In this document: piece after piece, positions 22,901-33,480 of the stretch
How positions within the stretch are numbered: position 1 is the stretch's first letter
Layout of the letters: each line of letters starts with the position of its first letter
NCBI GenBank assembly: GCA_011800805.1
Contig: MPNW01000064.1
Location: 382,430 to 446,429 of the forward strand
Reading direction: 5' to 3'
DNA: 64,000 nt
Origin: Hirudo medicinalis
Lineage: Eukaryota > Annelida > Clitellata > Hirudinida > Hirudinidae
Notes under the pieces: model-generated
What the model saw: only the letters and a program-made list of their open reading frames with translations
Databases searched by the model: none
What the model was told of the DNA's origin: nothing
Program-made: the position numbers and the translations under genes

Positions 22901-25825
22901 CAAAATCATATGAAACTACCTAGATTTATGTAATCATTTCAACTGATTAAATAATTTCCCCATTTTTCGTTCGCAAACCTGGATCAATAGTCGGAGTTGT
23001 TTGACTAGCAGACGATGTAAACTTTTTTTTGAGCAAGTCTGAAGTTTGAGCGGCATGCTTCTTATGTTTGCTGAACAAATTTATCACATAAAATTTCAAT
23101 TTGAAATGATTTGGAAAAATATAAATCGATTAATCAAACAAACGATTTACTAACTCCAACTTGGATGGTAAATGACTCAGATGAGAATGGGCTACTTTCT
23201 GTCGTGATTCAGAGAGGGCAATCTTAGCCCTATCACGACCAGATATAGGTCTAGTTCCTGTTCTAGAGAACATCTCAGATTTTTCTTTATGAAGCTTTGA
23301 TTGCAGACGTCGATCAGAAAGCCATGATTTGTACTCCTCTGAAGTATAGGAAGCGCGTTCAGTCGTTTCACCTTTGTTAGCAATATCAGCAGTTTTCAGC
23401 TTTTTTTTATCCTCTTCCAATTTTTCCAATCTCTTTTCAAACTCCATTGCATCAATTTTGATATCATTTTTTCTTTGCTTGTCTTCAGGTAAGTCTTAAA
23501 TAAATATTTGAACTCATGAACGTTTTAATAAAAATTTTTTTTAAATTACTTTGTTTACCAACCTTTCATATTACCATTTTTGTTCCGATTGTTATGATGG
23601 TTGAAATCTCGGAGATCGTATGATAAGCGATCAAGCTTGCGAAGCCAATGTTTTAACTGAGTTGGATCATCGCCGTTGCTAGCCGAGCCACCATTTTCAA
23701 TATCAGCTGGTAGCGAATTGCACTTGCCTCCATTCATCAACAGGCCTGCCCCTGTAAACAATTTAGTCGATGGCGAAGATGTTAAGATACGGCTAACTTT
23801 TCCATTGCCAGTCTGAAGAATTTCTGAGTCTGAGCTGTATCTTCGCCGATGGGGCATGGCTCGAAATTGTGCTTCTTTGCTAGAGACACTCATGCTTTGG
23901 TCAGATTTTAATTTCATTCTTTTCTTATATTCGAACCTTTCCATTAAGAAATCGTCTCTGTCCATTACTTGTTGCTCCACATGACGTTGATGGAGAGGCG
24001 GGTAAAAGGAAATGTACTTGCTTTGAGAATAGCGAGGTTCATATTCTTCGCGACATTGGTCAAAGCAACTGGGATAAGACAGGTTATGTTGCAAAAGGGG
24101 CCTGGAAAAAGCTTGGATTTGTTGTTGTTGTTGAAGTTCGAGCTGAAGTTTCTGCTGCAAAAGATACAGTTGTTTCTGCTGTTCTTCGATTCTACGTTCT
24201 AAGTTTATCTGTTCTCGCTGATGTTTCCATTTTTCCATCTGAAGTCTTGCAGCTTTTCGTCGCCTCGAAAGGGATCTCGAAAGTTCTCGAATACCCGCTA
24301 GATCATCATTCTCGTCCCTCTCTTTGCGATGAATTTGCTCTTGCCCAAAGGCCTCTAATTCATCTTCTTTTTCATAAATCCAGTCCCTGCTCTCTGATTT
24401 TAAAAGGCAATCAAAATATTCTCCGTTTATTTGGGCCTCGCTGTCAGAATAGTAATCGTGACTACGATACTTGCGAGATAACACCGTACCGTTAGTTCTA
24501 CGATCTAGACTTTCTGCCTGAGGTTTTCTTCCTGGTTTACCAGTCCTTTTGCATATTCCCAGCCTCTCAAATACTCCATCAGGTTGTAAAGCTTCTATTC
24601 TACTTCTTCTGTATGGTTCGTGCGAGGGATCTTGGGTAGTATCGATTAACTTTCCTGGAAATTTATAACCATCCTTTTGAATGAAGTACAGATTGTTTGC
24701 GTCAAGTTCAGGCGGGGGGAATCTGATGTAATAGGAACCATATTTTGGTTCAGGAGTAAATTCTGTCACGTGAGGTTTATGCATTTGTTGTTCTTTAGAA
24801 TATAAAGGTTGCATGGTAGATTGGTGAGACTGAGTGAAATACTGACGGCTTGAAGATACCTTATGAGGCATTTGAAGGCTAGTTTGATCAACCTGTTTTT
24901 GCGTAGATTTCTTGCTAATGTAAACCTATTGATGTTAAATGCAATAAGATTTATTTTCAGAATAAATTAATAACCAATTCTCTTGAAAGTTGAGATTCGA
25001 TGAGAATGAAGTTAAATAACCTGGGGTTGTTGAGATCGGTCCTTTTCCATTTGTCTTGTGGAAGTGGGAGTTAATGGAAGACTAGGGCATGAAAGATTTT
25101 TGCAACAGCTGCGTTTAGTTCTCACAGTCAGCACAAGTTTGCTCGGTATAGACATAAGTATAACGACGTCGTCAAGGCAAACTCCCTTCAGAGACAATCC
25201 ATCGATGGCTAAAATTTCCTCTCCAACTCTTAACAAACCGTTCTGTTCAACAGCGCTCCCAGCGGCTATCCGTGATATGAAAACTCCATCATTACGATCA
25301 ATCCCGTTTCCTTCCCTGATATAAAAGCCTAAAGTCTGACCAGGTCTTTTATTTATTTCGACCGTTTCGACTGTAGTGTAATCAATATAGGTTTCTATAG
25401 ATTTGATTCCCATGTCAACCTGCTGGGTAGATTGCTGTGGAATTTGCAATTGTAATTTTTGAGCAATTTTGAGTTGATGTTGCAACATTTGTTGTTGCTG
25501 CCCTCCAAATTTGTTTCTCACCCAATAACTACAATAAACGAATTATCTCTCTTTACTTAAAAACAAATAAATCTGGTCGGTAAACTCACTCTCTCTGCTG
25601 TCTTTGCCGCTTGCCATCGGCCGTCCGTCCTGCTCTATCCAGGTCCCTTCCCTGTAGGAGTGGCCTTCCACCAAATGCCACTGCCTCAGACTCCGGATAC
25701 GATCTACTATATAAGTGTTTCGGCTGTTTCCCGGAAGCTCCAGTAATTGTTCTGGGTGCCGATCCACGTCCGGCATCCAAGAGAGAGCGATGGTGGGTGG
25801 CTTGAACGTCTTGCTCAATGTTGTC
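13926..25825 (-). CDS. syd-1: SYD-1 family RhoGAP (PDZ, C2, RhoGAP), eight exons, 5' end missing
   Basis: Exons: 25825-25590, 25528-25021, 24925-23563, 23494-23155, 23070-22979, 22888-21734, 18706-18546, 14168-13926 (stop TAG 13928-13926). They join in frame into 1365 residues. Residues about 132-217 form a PDZ domain with carboxylate loop QTLGF. Residues about 461-519 are a glutamine-rich coiled coil. Residues about 1001-1118 form a C2 domain (LMYIKLFCGHGL, FDWDEDFEVEL). From about 1135 to the end lies a RhoGAP domain with arginine finger in VGIYRLCGS, then FFQELPEPLL and FNRMNAEAIGVIFGPLLL. The protein ends where the GAP domain ends. In flies and worms SYD-1 is a presynaptic assembly protein acting with neurexin and liprin-alpha. 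A start codon was not found, so a further 5' exon is needed. The exon 4 donor could instead be six bases upstream. Confidence 0.9.
14169..14629. other. Intron of syd-1, 3' part
   Basis: AT-rich with no recognised element. The open frame at 14372-14617 (-) looks like chance. Confidence 0.5.
14630..15010. repeat. LTR-like fragment related to 8728-9056
   Basis: It starts TGTCGCCC and contains a block close to GGCTGGCTTGTGTCGTTTGG, matching the presumed solo LTR at 8728-9056. The far end was not resolved. It lies inside the last large intron of syd-1. Confidence 0.35.
15090..16125 (+). pseudogene. CR1/L2-like LINE reverse transcriptase, broken, with 3' end
   Basis: Successive frames encode TQILHLLKKPSLDPSFPANY with LISNLSTTSK, then FVGLDLSAAFDSINHQIL, then KLGDHSSSPVELLAGVPQG with LGPLLFTTY, then LSNLIMASKNLSINMQMTQ, and finally the C-terminal block with FASSAVLNALPPSQEL. 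These are ordered reverse transcriptase motifs of CR1/L2-type LINEs. At least four frameshifts break them, and YADD is altered. The 3' end GACGCTATGGAAATAGCGC followed by a TTATTA-rich tail matches 32045-31957 on the minus strand. It sits in an intron of syd-1, in the opposite orientation. Confidence 0.85.
16126..16577. other. Non-coding stretch upstream of the 16.6 kb frame
   Basis: A G-rich patch at 16130-16240 (GAGAGGAGCGCGTGAGGGAG) differs from its AT-rich surroundings. It could be a promoter or leader of the repeat-like gene that follows. Nothing else recognised. Confidence 0.3.
16584..17590 (+). pseudogene. Unrecognised multi-part gene, probably repeat-derived, broken
   Basis: The first frame starts at ATG 16584 with MPAKRRVTRQSKKF and has a conserved-looking block LPTYQDVAWFIYKLK, ending at 16904. 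In another frame KLFDILACSLPVLKQ follows (16915-17050). From about 17215 a third frame gives IAGIDKHIKAMPLTSPTAVR, YCRTLPPSRELI, VKYIQMVYGPS, then a TGA where W is likely, and FAIKKSRDF...VIQRNC. I have a weak recollection of similar blocks in multi-copy uncharacterised arthropod proteins. No function can be given. Stops and frame changes mean this copy is dead or has unrecognised introns. Confidence 0.4.
17591..18545. other. Intron of syd-1 upstream of the last exon
   Basis: AT-rich with nothing recognised, apart from possible continuation of the decayed gene before it. Confidence 0.5.
19039..19650 (+). pseudogene. Family A retrotransposon fragment downstream of the reverse transcriptase
   Basis: The frame contains HLKSLPRNLALVRGKIRRDV, then EEPVKSVGRNF and LGRFKVWLLL. 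The order SRSL...RKGK, EKPVKSLG, GLPGKFKxW is what follows the catalytic box in family A relatives, as I remember them. A second frame continues with RNQAAVQS-like sequence. Many stops make it dead. It has the same strand as the tail at 20373-20880 and may be the same insertion, split by later events. Confidence 0.55.
20030..20200 (-). pseudogene. BED-type N-terminal fragment of a hAT-like transposase
   Basis: On the minus strand the frame reads PAHKIDVENRTFKCSWTEEF, FAMKPLG, then CGKCQSFSPN. It resembles the start of hAT/ZBED and GTF2I-repeat-like transposon proteins (KRKVDxENRxFxxxWTxxYFF...CLxC). The zinc-finger histidines downstream are absent, so it is truncated. Confidence 0.45.
20373..20880 (+). 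repeat. Family A retrotransposon 3' tail with tandem repeats (copy 2)
   Basis: It begins with a coding-like end (GCGGCCTCATTCTGGATC, encoding ASFWI), shared with copies 1 and 4. It then carries two full tandem units and part of a third, at about 20538, 20618 and 20697, with the core GAGAGCTTTCATRG. It ends with GGGCCGAAACGTTT and GAGCTCCAAGG. The same order is seen on the minus strand at 59710-59100. Confidence 0.7.
21200..21733. other. Intron of syd-1 next to the large C2/GAP exon
   Basis: AT-rich with no recognised element. Confidence 0.5.
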
Positions 25826-25934
25826 CTAAGGTTTATTTTAGTAACTTTTGTTACTAAAGATTTGATGAATCAAAGCCTATTATTTTGATTTATGAGATTT
25901 TTAGTTAATTCATACAAACATCCATAGATTAAAA

Positions 25935-26010
25935 GTATAGTCAGAAACCATGAGGACACTCCCTAATTTCGAGATAACTCAATAAATAAAAATTTGATTG
26001 TGGGGAAATT
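25935..26010 (+). repeat. Terminal repeat of a Tc1/mariner-type element (copy 1)
   Basis: AGTCAGAAACCATGAGGA, a CCCTAATTT block and GATAACTC match the outward end at 29800-29690 (-) and the left end at 49502. It may be the left end of an insertion that now contains other repeats up to 29.8 kb. Confidence 0.5.
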
Positions 26011-26269
26011 TGTGTATGTTGTGTAACTATATATTTGTGATTATATCAGAAATTTTCGCTATTTGGGGTTAAATTTCCACTCATCTCAAAAATAATATTG
26101 CACCAAAAAAATAAAATTGCATGATTTTGGCTTATTCAACTCTATTCAACCTATGCTTTTTAAGAGCTGGAACTACGCAACTCTTCTGTATGTCGTCCGA
26201 GCCTGATGGTAAAATAATGTGCTTCATCCTCTACATTCCAACATATTCGATGCATCATTCCAAAGATGA

Positions 26270-27710
26270 AAAATTATTCCCTGAACTATATCTCCTGAAA
26301 ACTATAGCCCAATATCGATACCTGCCACTTGCCTGATGGAGAAAATAAATATACACCACAACCTAATTGATAACAACCAACATGGCTTCACTCCAGCAAG
26401 ATCAACGTTAACCAATCAAAAGAACAAACAAAGGAAATATGGATACCATTTATTTGGATTTTCGTAAGGAATTTGAATTCTGTCTCTCATGTTAAATTAA
26501 TGAACAAATTATCTACATATGGCCTTGGTAACAACGAGAGAGGATGGCTTAGAGTCTTTCTTAAATCATGGACTCAGAGTTGCCATCAATGACTTTATTT
26601 CCGACGAGATCAGTCATCAGTGGAGTTCCTCCTGGCCGACCCTATTTCTACTCAGCATAAATGACCTGCCAAATTTGTTTCTAAACTCCAACATTACCTT
26701 TCTGGTGATCAGTCCCCAACTCAGTTACAAAATTCGCTTGATAAGATATCGTAATGGAGCGACAAATGGCAATTGCAACTTACTCCTGAAAAACGTCTGG
26801 TTTAATCATTGGTTGGCTGGAAAAGAAGCTTAAATTTGTACGATTACCATATCACCTTCTGCGAACTGACAAGGATTGATATGATTCGACTTAGGTACAT
26901 ATTACGTAGGTGTATTTTAATGGATTCCTAATTCCGTTTTGCTAAACACATCGACACATTACCAAAAAGGCTACCATAATCTCCCGAATGATAATTTCTT
27001 TTTTCGCAGCTAGGAATCAAGATATCATTTTGTACTTACCATTCTCGAATATTGCTCTCCGGTATGGAAAACCCATAAAAAGTATCTTATCGACAGGATT
27101 GTACGTATCCAGAGGTGGTACCATACCATATCATCCGTACATGGCAAGACTCAGACTTAACCTACCAACTCTTGCAAAAAGTCGACTATGGGCTGACCTA
27201 TCACTTTGCTTCAAGTTAAGAAATGCATTGCTTCCCTCTCTCTGCTAGTCTCAACATATTCAACAAGTCACGATTAGTAAGAACTGATAAAATCAGATGT
27301 GAAACTAATAAGAATTTCATTTGTTACCGAGCTGTTTTATTATGGAACTCTGTCGAAATTGTAATTTCCTCACCTGTTTCTCGTTTCGACTCGGTTATTC
27401 GTGAACTTAACTTATGTTAAGTGGTATCAATACCTCATCTACAAATAATGTTTTTACTTTTATGTGTTTGTCAACAAACGAATATATTTAATTTTTATTT
27501 TTGAGCTATGGGGACTTAGGTTTAGTTTATTGCTGTCATTACTTGTTGCTTTCGCTCCAATTTTTGCATTTTTTTCTTTTTGCATCTGTTTTCTTGAGTA
27601 AATGTACTCATGTCAATGAGTTATTTAAGATGTCATGTAAGAGGATCATCCCATATTTTGACCAAAGTTGATAATAAATAAAAAATAAAATAAAAATATA
27701 ATGAAACATC
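26270..27710 (+). pseudogene. Jockey/CR1-like LINE, decayed, with 3' tail
   Basis: Blocks in order: ENYSPISIPATCLMEKINIH with NNQHGFTPARST (26300-26410), TIYLDFRKEFE with the catalytic-region aspartate (26440-26470), a VISGVPPG-like block with LFLLSINDLPN (26600-26670), then RLNLPTLAKSRLWADLSLCF (27130-27230) and TNKNFICYRAVLLWNSVE (27300-27360). It ends in an A-rich tail (AATAAATAAAAAATAAAATA) near 27670. Frameshifts and the lost YADD box make it dead. Confidence 0.7.
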
Positions 27711-28799
27711 ACCAGATCTCAAATAACTTAACGCTGTGCTTTTTTAATTTCATTTCTAATATGATTTGCTGAAAATTTACCTTTTACCATTCTTAACAGG
27801 TGCCTCTTACTGACGAATCGTCATTCCCAAGGCATTTTTTTGCTCCACATCCTCAAGAGCTTTTAAGTAGATCGCTTGAGTTCCTTGGCAATTTCCCTGA
27901 GCGAATAATTTGCTTGTCTGAAAGCCTCAATCAACCCCTCTTCTTTGTCAGCCAATATAGCCATTTATAACATTGTAATTTTATAAACTTTTTTGTAGTA
28001 TTATTTTATTAATGTCCGCAGCATAACTTGATGAGTAGGACAAAAGTTATTTTTTTAACTCTCTTTGGGTTTATATATCGATAATATATAGTGCATTTTG
28101 ATTACAAAACTATCAAAAAATTAACGTTTGATTGGTCACAAGTAAGGTTATTAACGATTAATAATTTATTTTAATCTTAAAATAATTGAGGATTACTTAA
28201 TAGTTTAAAAGCGAGTAAATTTATTAACAAATTGAAAATCGAATTTAATCCACTTATTAAGTAGTTTGAATTTATAAAAAAAAATTTATTAAGCCGGGAA
28301 AAACTAAAATTAATGTTATTGTTCAGATCACTCTGTTATTATTAATCATTTCATAGATTTCGACCAGTCTATTAAGCAGAATAACTTCTTCACACTGGGT
28401 TCATGAGTTGAAGATGCACGCAGTTTATTCGCAATGTAACCGGCTGTGAGTCTCTCACATGATACAGATGTGGCTGCAGTGACGACTCAGCAGTATTTAG
28501 ATCGAGTTTTGCGTGTTGTAGATTTTTATTAGTAAGCATCTGTTCTTTGCAGGATATCATACCAGAAGATGTTGTAAATACCTGTTTCAAGATGATTTAT
28601 CTGTCTTAACAGTCCTTTTGCTTCACAGCGTACACACCCTTTTTTTTAAATATCATCACCAATTTGTTTCAGTACATCCTTAATCTGCTGGTAGTCATGC
28701 TAGTGCCTTCGTTGCGTCAGCTCTGCAGGACCAACGCGTTGTTGTGACACGATTGAGAGTCAAATCATTGATGACGAATCAATGATAAATGTTTCGAAG
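27711..28799. other. Repeat-rich non-coding stretch
   Basis: No domain recognised. Nothing supports the short open frames here. Confidence 0.4.
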
Positions 28800-29070
28800 T
28801 CAAAAGTTGATGCCGATGGGTTGAAATTGTGAAGAAGGCGAACAGCTTTTCAAAGAAGTAAAAAAATGTACAGCATTCGAGCAGCATTCTACAGCACTTT
28901 TCCAAACCAAGTTTACAGAATGTGTTGTACAAGGAATCCAGGATGCCAGACTGTTCTTCTCTCTGTCACTTCGGCTTGTAGACCATTGCACGTACCATTC
29001 ATTGGAGATGCATTGTCGTAGCTTTGTCCGCGGCAGTTTCCCAGTCATGTATCTTCAAAAATTCCATTGG
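28800..29070 (-). pseudogene. hAT-type (ZMYM/DUF4371-like) transposase fragment
   Basis: The minus strand encodes WIPCTTHSVNLVWKSAVECC followed by SNAVHFFTSLK, preceded by a SxYDNAS-like remnant in another frame. This matches the core of hAT-related ZMYM1-like proteins (GQSYDNASxMSG...IPCxAHSLNLVGxxAVxxCxxAxxFF). A related fragment lies at 63606-63960 (+). It is isolated and frameshifted. Confidence 0.6.
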
Positions 29071-29685
29071 CATTGGGCATCTTTGTTTGCCATGAATATT
29101 AAAGCGTTACACAGGGCCATCTTTTTCCATGTACCTCAATACAAGGGCCAGGTGGACAATGTGGGCTGCATCCGGTCTAGAATTCAAAGAGATGGAGCAG
29201 TAATCATGTTGTCTTCAGACTCAGATTCCGAATCATTACAAGTCATCATCAGTCGTGGTTTCTTTTGTGGAAGCTCTGGCTCTGCACTCATCCTCCCAAC
29301 TTATTACAGTTCTTTTCAACTGCTCAAGATGTCGAATGATTTTATATTCTCAACTCTGTTTTGAAAGTCGCTTTTAGTAAAAAAAATCTTTAAACACATT
29401 GAAAATGTACACCTTCCCATCATCAATAATGTTATCGCCCACTTTAAAACCAAAATGGTTACGCAATTTACCATTAACCTAAGAGTCGACCATTTTTGAC
29501 GGTAACAATAACAAATTAAAATTTCCTTCGCAACTAAATATCGACATTGTTTCAGTAAGTAATGAAAAAAAAATCAAAATTTAATCGTAATAAAATAAAT
29601 TAATCGTTAAAAATTTTTATATTATTGATATGGGCAGCCCTAAGTCATAACTTATTTAAAATTTTACACTAAGTTTTGTGGACAG
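29071..29685. other. Stretch without a recognised feature
   Basis: An open frame at 29002-29364 (+) is the opposite strand of the hAT fragment and its surroundings. Nothing else recognised. Confidence 0.4.
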
Positions 29686-29689
29686 CAAT

Positions 29690-29805
29690 AAAATGGACTG
29701 GACAATAAAATGATGTAATTGTATACTGAGTGATACTTAGAGAGTTATCAGGAAATTATGGGGTATCCTCATGGTTTTCGTTCTGACTGTAATTACATAA
29801 TATAT
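29690..29805 (-). repeat. Terminal repeat of a Tc1/mariner-type element (copy 2)
   Basis: Read on the minus strand it starts TA, then CAGTCAGAACGAAAACC, CCCCATAATTTCC and GATAACTCTC. It agrees base for base over long parts with 25935-26010 and 49502-49560. The flanking TA fits Tc1/mariner target duplication. Confidence 0.55.
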
Positions 29806-31950
29806 TCTTTTCCAGTTTTTATTTTCGTTATTAATATTAATTTATTTAATAAATTTTAATAAGTTGTGTAAGTTGTAAGTAAAATTTCAGCTTAAACTCT
29901 TAAGCTTCTAAATTGCCCCTGAAATAAAATGATTAAAAGTAATTTATGGCGGTAGAAAATCTTAGCTCGCGAGTGAGCTATGATTTGCACTCTTAACAAA
30001 AAATGCAGCAAATGGTATATTGAATAATTAGGGTCATATTAATGGGGACAACGTTTTCATTATGGCATTTCTTTTCTAAATGATTGAGGCAACATTTTGT
30101 GAATCATACGAGACAATACAAATTTATAAAATATATGCTTTCTCAATCGTTGTTAAGGACTCACTTTTTTTCGTCCGCAACAAAGCATCACGTGAAGCAG
30201 TTGAAGTTTGAGGAACCAAAGTTCATAATACCTTGACAATCACATGGCAATTATTCTTTCTAATCCGATAAAATGAAGTATCATAAAGCTATTCAAAGTG
30301 ACAAGATATATGATTTCTGAAAAAGATGTGCCACTGGATTTTTTGAATTAGAATCTTGAAAAATTGCAGAGAGAGCTTAGAGAAGTTCGCCCTAGTGAAC
30401 AAAATGCTGCCGAACTTTAGAGACATATCGCTTGCTCCTCAAGATTCCTCATGATGTCATTCTGTCTTGAGCTGTAAACCGATGGAGAAAATCAAAATAT
30501 ATATATCAAGAGGATGATTAACGTATTTTGTACGAATATAACACGCACACGAATAACGTTATAATGTCCAGAATTTATGTAAAAAAGATGTTTATAAAAC
30601 AAACTTACGACTACACATCTAATCACGCACTTCAAAATCCATTAAAATGTTAATAAATAATCATTTATTTCATTACATTAAATTTGTGTACTTCTGATTG
30701 ATTCCTTTTATGGCCTTCGGCTTTGAATTGTTTCATTGGAACAGGCAGCCCATCAGCGGGAATACATCCCTTCGGGCTGTCCTTTTGTACAAAAATTGTA
30801 TAAAATTGACCACGGAATATTTGATGGATTGTCCAATTTCATAATTATATAATCATCTTGTAATAACTCAAAGAAAAATATTATTAATGCTTATTTTCAA
30901 TAGCATTTCTTTAAACAAATTTGTTACAAGGGATAATTACGTAGAAGGATCAACAAACGCAACCCTTTGAAACAAAAATTGAACAAAATGCAAAATGTTT
31001 AATAAAAGAATCTGGAAATAAAGTATATTGTGTACTTGGTATTTAGTATATAGCCGATCACCTTGAGGTGTTTTTGAAATATCTGGAACATACTGCTATA
31101 ACACATTGATTAATTTAATTTATTTGTTTTTATTATCAAAAGATAATATTATCTGTGATGTATGGAAATACAAATTATATTAGGCCTAATTTATTTATTT
31201 GATTAAAGTCCGTTGCATGACTGACTGTTTCTGTGCATTTATATTGCTATCCACTATTCATATCGAAACTATTAATAATTAATATTAATATTTCACTTCA
31301 TTTTAAACAGTTTATTATTTGGTTCCACCATTAGCGGAAACCCTTGAATGCCGTCGGAGTTTTTTTTACAAATTCGAATTTTGGTTTGAGTTTTTCATAT
31401 GCATAAGATGCCCTCAAGAAATGAATAAATAAATAAAAAAAATTTTGGCTGGGTCTTGTTAAAACGTAACGACAAGCTTTAACTTAATGAATCGAGCGGA
31501 AGCAGGAGCCTGTCATCCCAATATTTCTACTCGCAAAGTCTCCACAATTTCAAATTAAGAATGCGGAGTAGAACTTAAATATTTTAAAATACGTATATAT
31601 AATACAGTTAATTTATATAATTTTACTGATTTCCTGATAGGTTGACTAATTTCGCGAGTGCATTAAAACCTCATCACATCCTTTATAAGCATTAACAAGA
31701 TTTCTTTTCAGTGACTGCATTATATGACTTGATTCTTTTTCATGAGGACAAAGATCCTTCAGCAGTTGCAGTAATAAAATTCACCATTGCAGACTGAAAA
31801 GGAATCGATTGGTTTTTCTTCACTAGTTTAAAAGTTCTTACAAGAAGCTCAACAACAAATATTTAATGGTATTTCTAAGATTTGAATTAAAATTCGTGTG
31901 AATTTATTTTAGCATGGCGTTCGTACGGCTATAGCACGCAGAAGGGTGAG
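29806..31950. other. Gene-poor AT-rich stretch
   Basis: Nothing recognised over about 2.1 kb apart from simple AT-rich sequence. No open frame of interest. Confidence 0.45.
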
Positions 31951-31954
31951 AGGT

Positions 31955-31956
31955 AA

Positions 31957-31987
<31 letters not shown>

Positions 31988-32045
31988 GTTAATTTATAAT
32001 GCGCCATTTGCATAGCGTCAGAGGCGCCTGCATAGCGTCAAATGT
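31955..32045 (-). repeat. CR1/L2-like LINE 3' end with (ATT)n tail
   Basis: On the minus strand GACGCTATGCAAATGGCGC followed by ATTATAAATTAACTATTATT matches the 3' end of the LINE at 16055-16110 (+). The AAT microsatellite at 31958-31988 is thus the simple-repeat tail of this LINE family, not an independent microsatellite. Confidence 0.65.
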
Positions 32046-32249
32046 AATGTATGTAGAGTTCAGAGAATGAGTCTTCGAAGATGGCTGAAATTGCCGAAAC
32101 TGATCAGTCAGCCTTAAGTTCTAATGAATTTCGCATTTTTGAAAGGTTAGTGAAAAGAAACGTTAATAGAAAATGGACTATATACACTCCCCATTAATTT
32201 CCTATTGAAATGAAACCCAATTTAAATTTCAGAGTTTGTCGTATCCGAT

Positions 32250-32380
32250 ATAGTAGTTGTAGATTAACAACCATTGCATAACTAGATGCTCCAACAACGG
32301 GGTTCGAATTCATGCAGCCATCTTGAGAGGCGGTAAAGGTCTTAGCCATTAGGCAAGTGAAACAAGGTTGTGAAATGCCA
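32250..32380 (-). repeat. tRNA-derived SINE (copy 1)
   Basis: The minus strand reads TTGCCTAATGGCTAAGAC, like the A box of tRNAs, and 30 bases later ATGAATTCGAACCCCG, close to the RNA polymerase III B box GGTTCGANNCC. The tail with CTAGTTATGCAATGG and GTTAATC is shared with copies at 38042-38165 and 46030-46080. Confidence 0.6.
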
Positions 32381-32985
32381 TGATGGCATGATGCCTTCTG
32401 AAAAAAATCCATTTGATTTGCAACAATTTAAAGGCCTCAGTCTGTTCCTTTTGTGTGGGATTTCAAGAACTAAAATGCAAATGAGGAACCATGATGTCTG
32501 ATCCCGTTGTAAACGGCTGTAAATGGCGAAATCCCTCTCATTTGGAATCGCTCTTAAGGCTGACAAACCATGGGAAGCTATAGAAAGAAATTCATTTCCA
32601 GCAGATTTAGGGGGGAGGGGCAGGGAGGGCCCCGTGATTTCTTAAAAATAATGACCCTCCCGCCAAAGTGTTCTAGATCCGCTCCTGATTTCGAGCCATA
32701 AGACTCGTTTATAGTTTCGTACTCTTTTTCTTCGCAATCTGTTAATCATTCTTATTGGATTGCTGATGGCTATTGTGCGGAATCTGTGAAATCCGATGGT
32801 TTGTGTCTCTATCAGAACCCCTGAAAACCTGAAAAAGTTGTTTTTCACAAATAAATTATTGTGATTATCTCATAAATTTTCGTCAAGATATTTTCACGCA
32901 TTAATTTAAAAACTCAGAAAACGTGATTTCGAGGCGTCCAATAAAACTGTGAAAGACACTTTCAAAAATCATCGCAAATAACTAA
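32381..32985. other. Stretch without a recognised feature
   Basis: Several short open frames on the minus strand, none with a domain. Confidence 0.4.
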
Positions 32986-32989
32986 AATC

Positions 32990-33350
32990 TCTATAGGATT
33001 CTATAGGATTTAAGTCTGGGGAATAAGCTGGCCAATTCATAACTTTCAAATTTCTGCTCTGGAAAAATGTCTTCGACAACTTGGAAGAATGGATCGGGAC
33101 ATTATCTTGCTGGAAAATATAATTTTTTCCATAATAAGCTTCCCAAAAAGGCAGGAGAGGATCTTCTATACTTTGATATGCTGTCTCCCATCCAGAAAGG
33201 CCAATTCAGTTAATCCTTCATTGGAAATTCCTCCCCAAATCATCACCGATCCTGCTCCATGATTTCGGCTAAAAAATGTTTCTTTTTCTGAGTCATGTCA
33301 GTAGACCATCAGGTCCATCCAGGTTAAATTTCTTTTCATATAATATTGCC
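32990..33350 (-). pseudogene. Tc1-like DD34E transposase remnant
   Basis: The minus strand encodes KKFNLDGPDG (first catalytic D), then SVMIWGGISNEG, then after a frameshift QQDNVPIHSSKLSK (second D) and MNWPAYSPDLNPI just before the expected E. These are the ordered signatures of Tc1-type transposases. The reading frame contains a stop and a frameshift, and the N-terminal and C-terminal ends are missing. Confidence 0.85.
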
Positions 33351-33404
33351 CCAGCCATCTCCGTTGGAGAGCATGGTTTTGGCCCATTCCACTCTTGCCA
33401 ACGC

Positions 33405-33480
33405 TATCCTCGTCTATGCAAGGCTCTCGCTGGCCTTCTTATGCCGATCATTATTGCCCAGTGGAGCGACTAGTACTAGA
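33405..33480 (-). repeat. Family A tail repeat unit, short copy
   Basis: On the minus strand AGAAGGCCAGCGAGAGCC with TTGCATAGACGAGG matches one unit of the tandem repeats in the family A tails at 1-120 and 59100-59460. It lies next to the Tc1 remnant. Confidence 0.55.

Noticed and set aside
25543..25818. Alternative minus-strand frame of 91 codons over the first syd-1 exon
   Set aside because: The neighbouring frame (DAGRGSAPRT...KRQRQQR) joins the PDZ exon in the right phase at the GTGAGT donor; this frame does not.
31958..31988. AAT microsatellite as an independent feature or CRISPR-like repeat
   Set aside because: It is the simple tail of a CR1/L2-like LINE 3' end. No CRISPR array is expected or seen in this eukaryotic sequence.
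32250..32380. A genuine tRNA gene
   Set aside because: The A and B box regions are present, but I see no plausible cloverleaf, and the flanking tail repeats elsewhere, so a SINE fits better.
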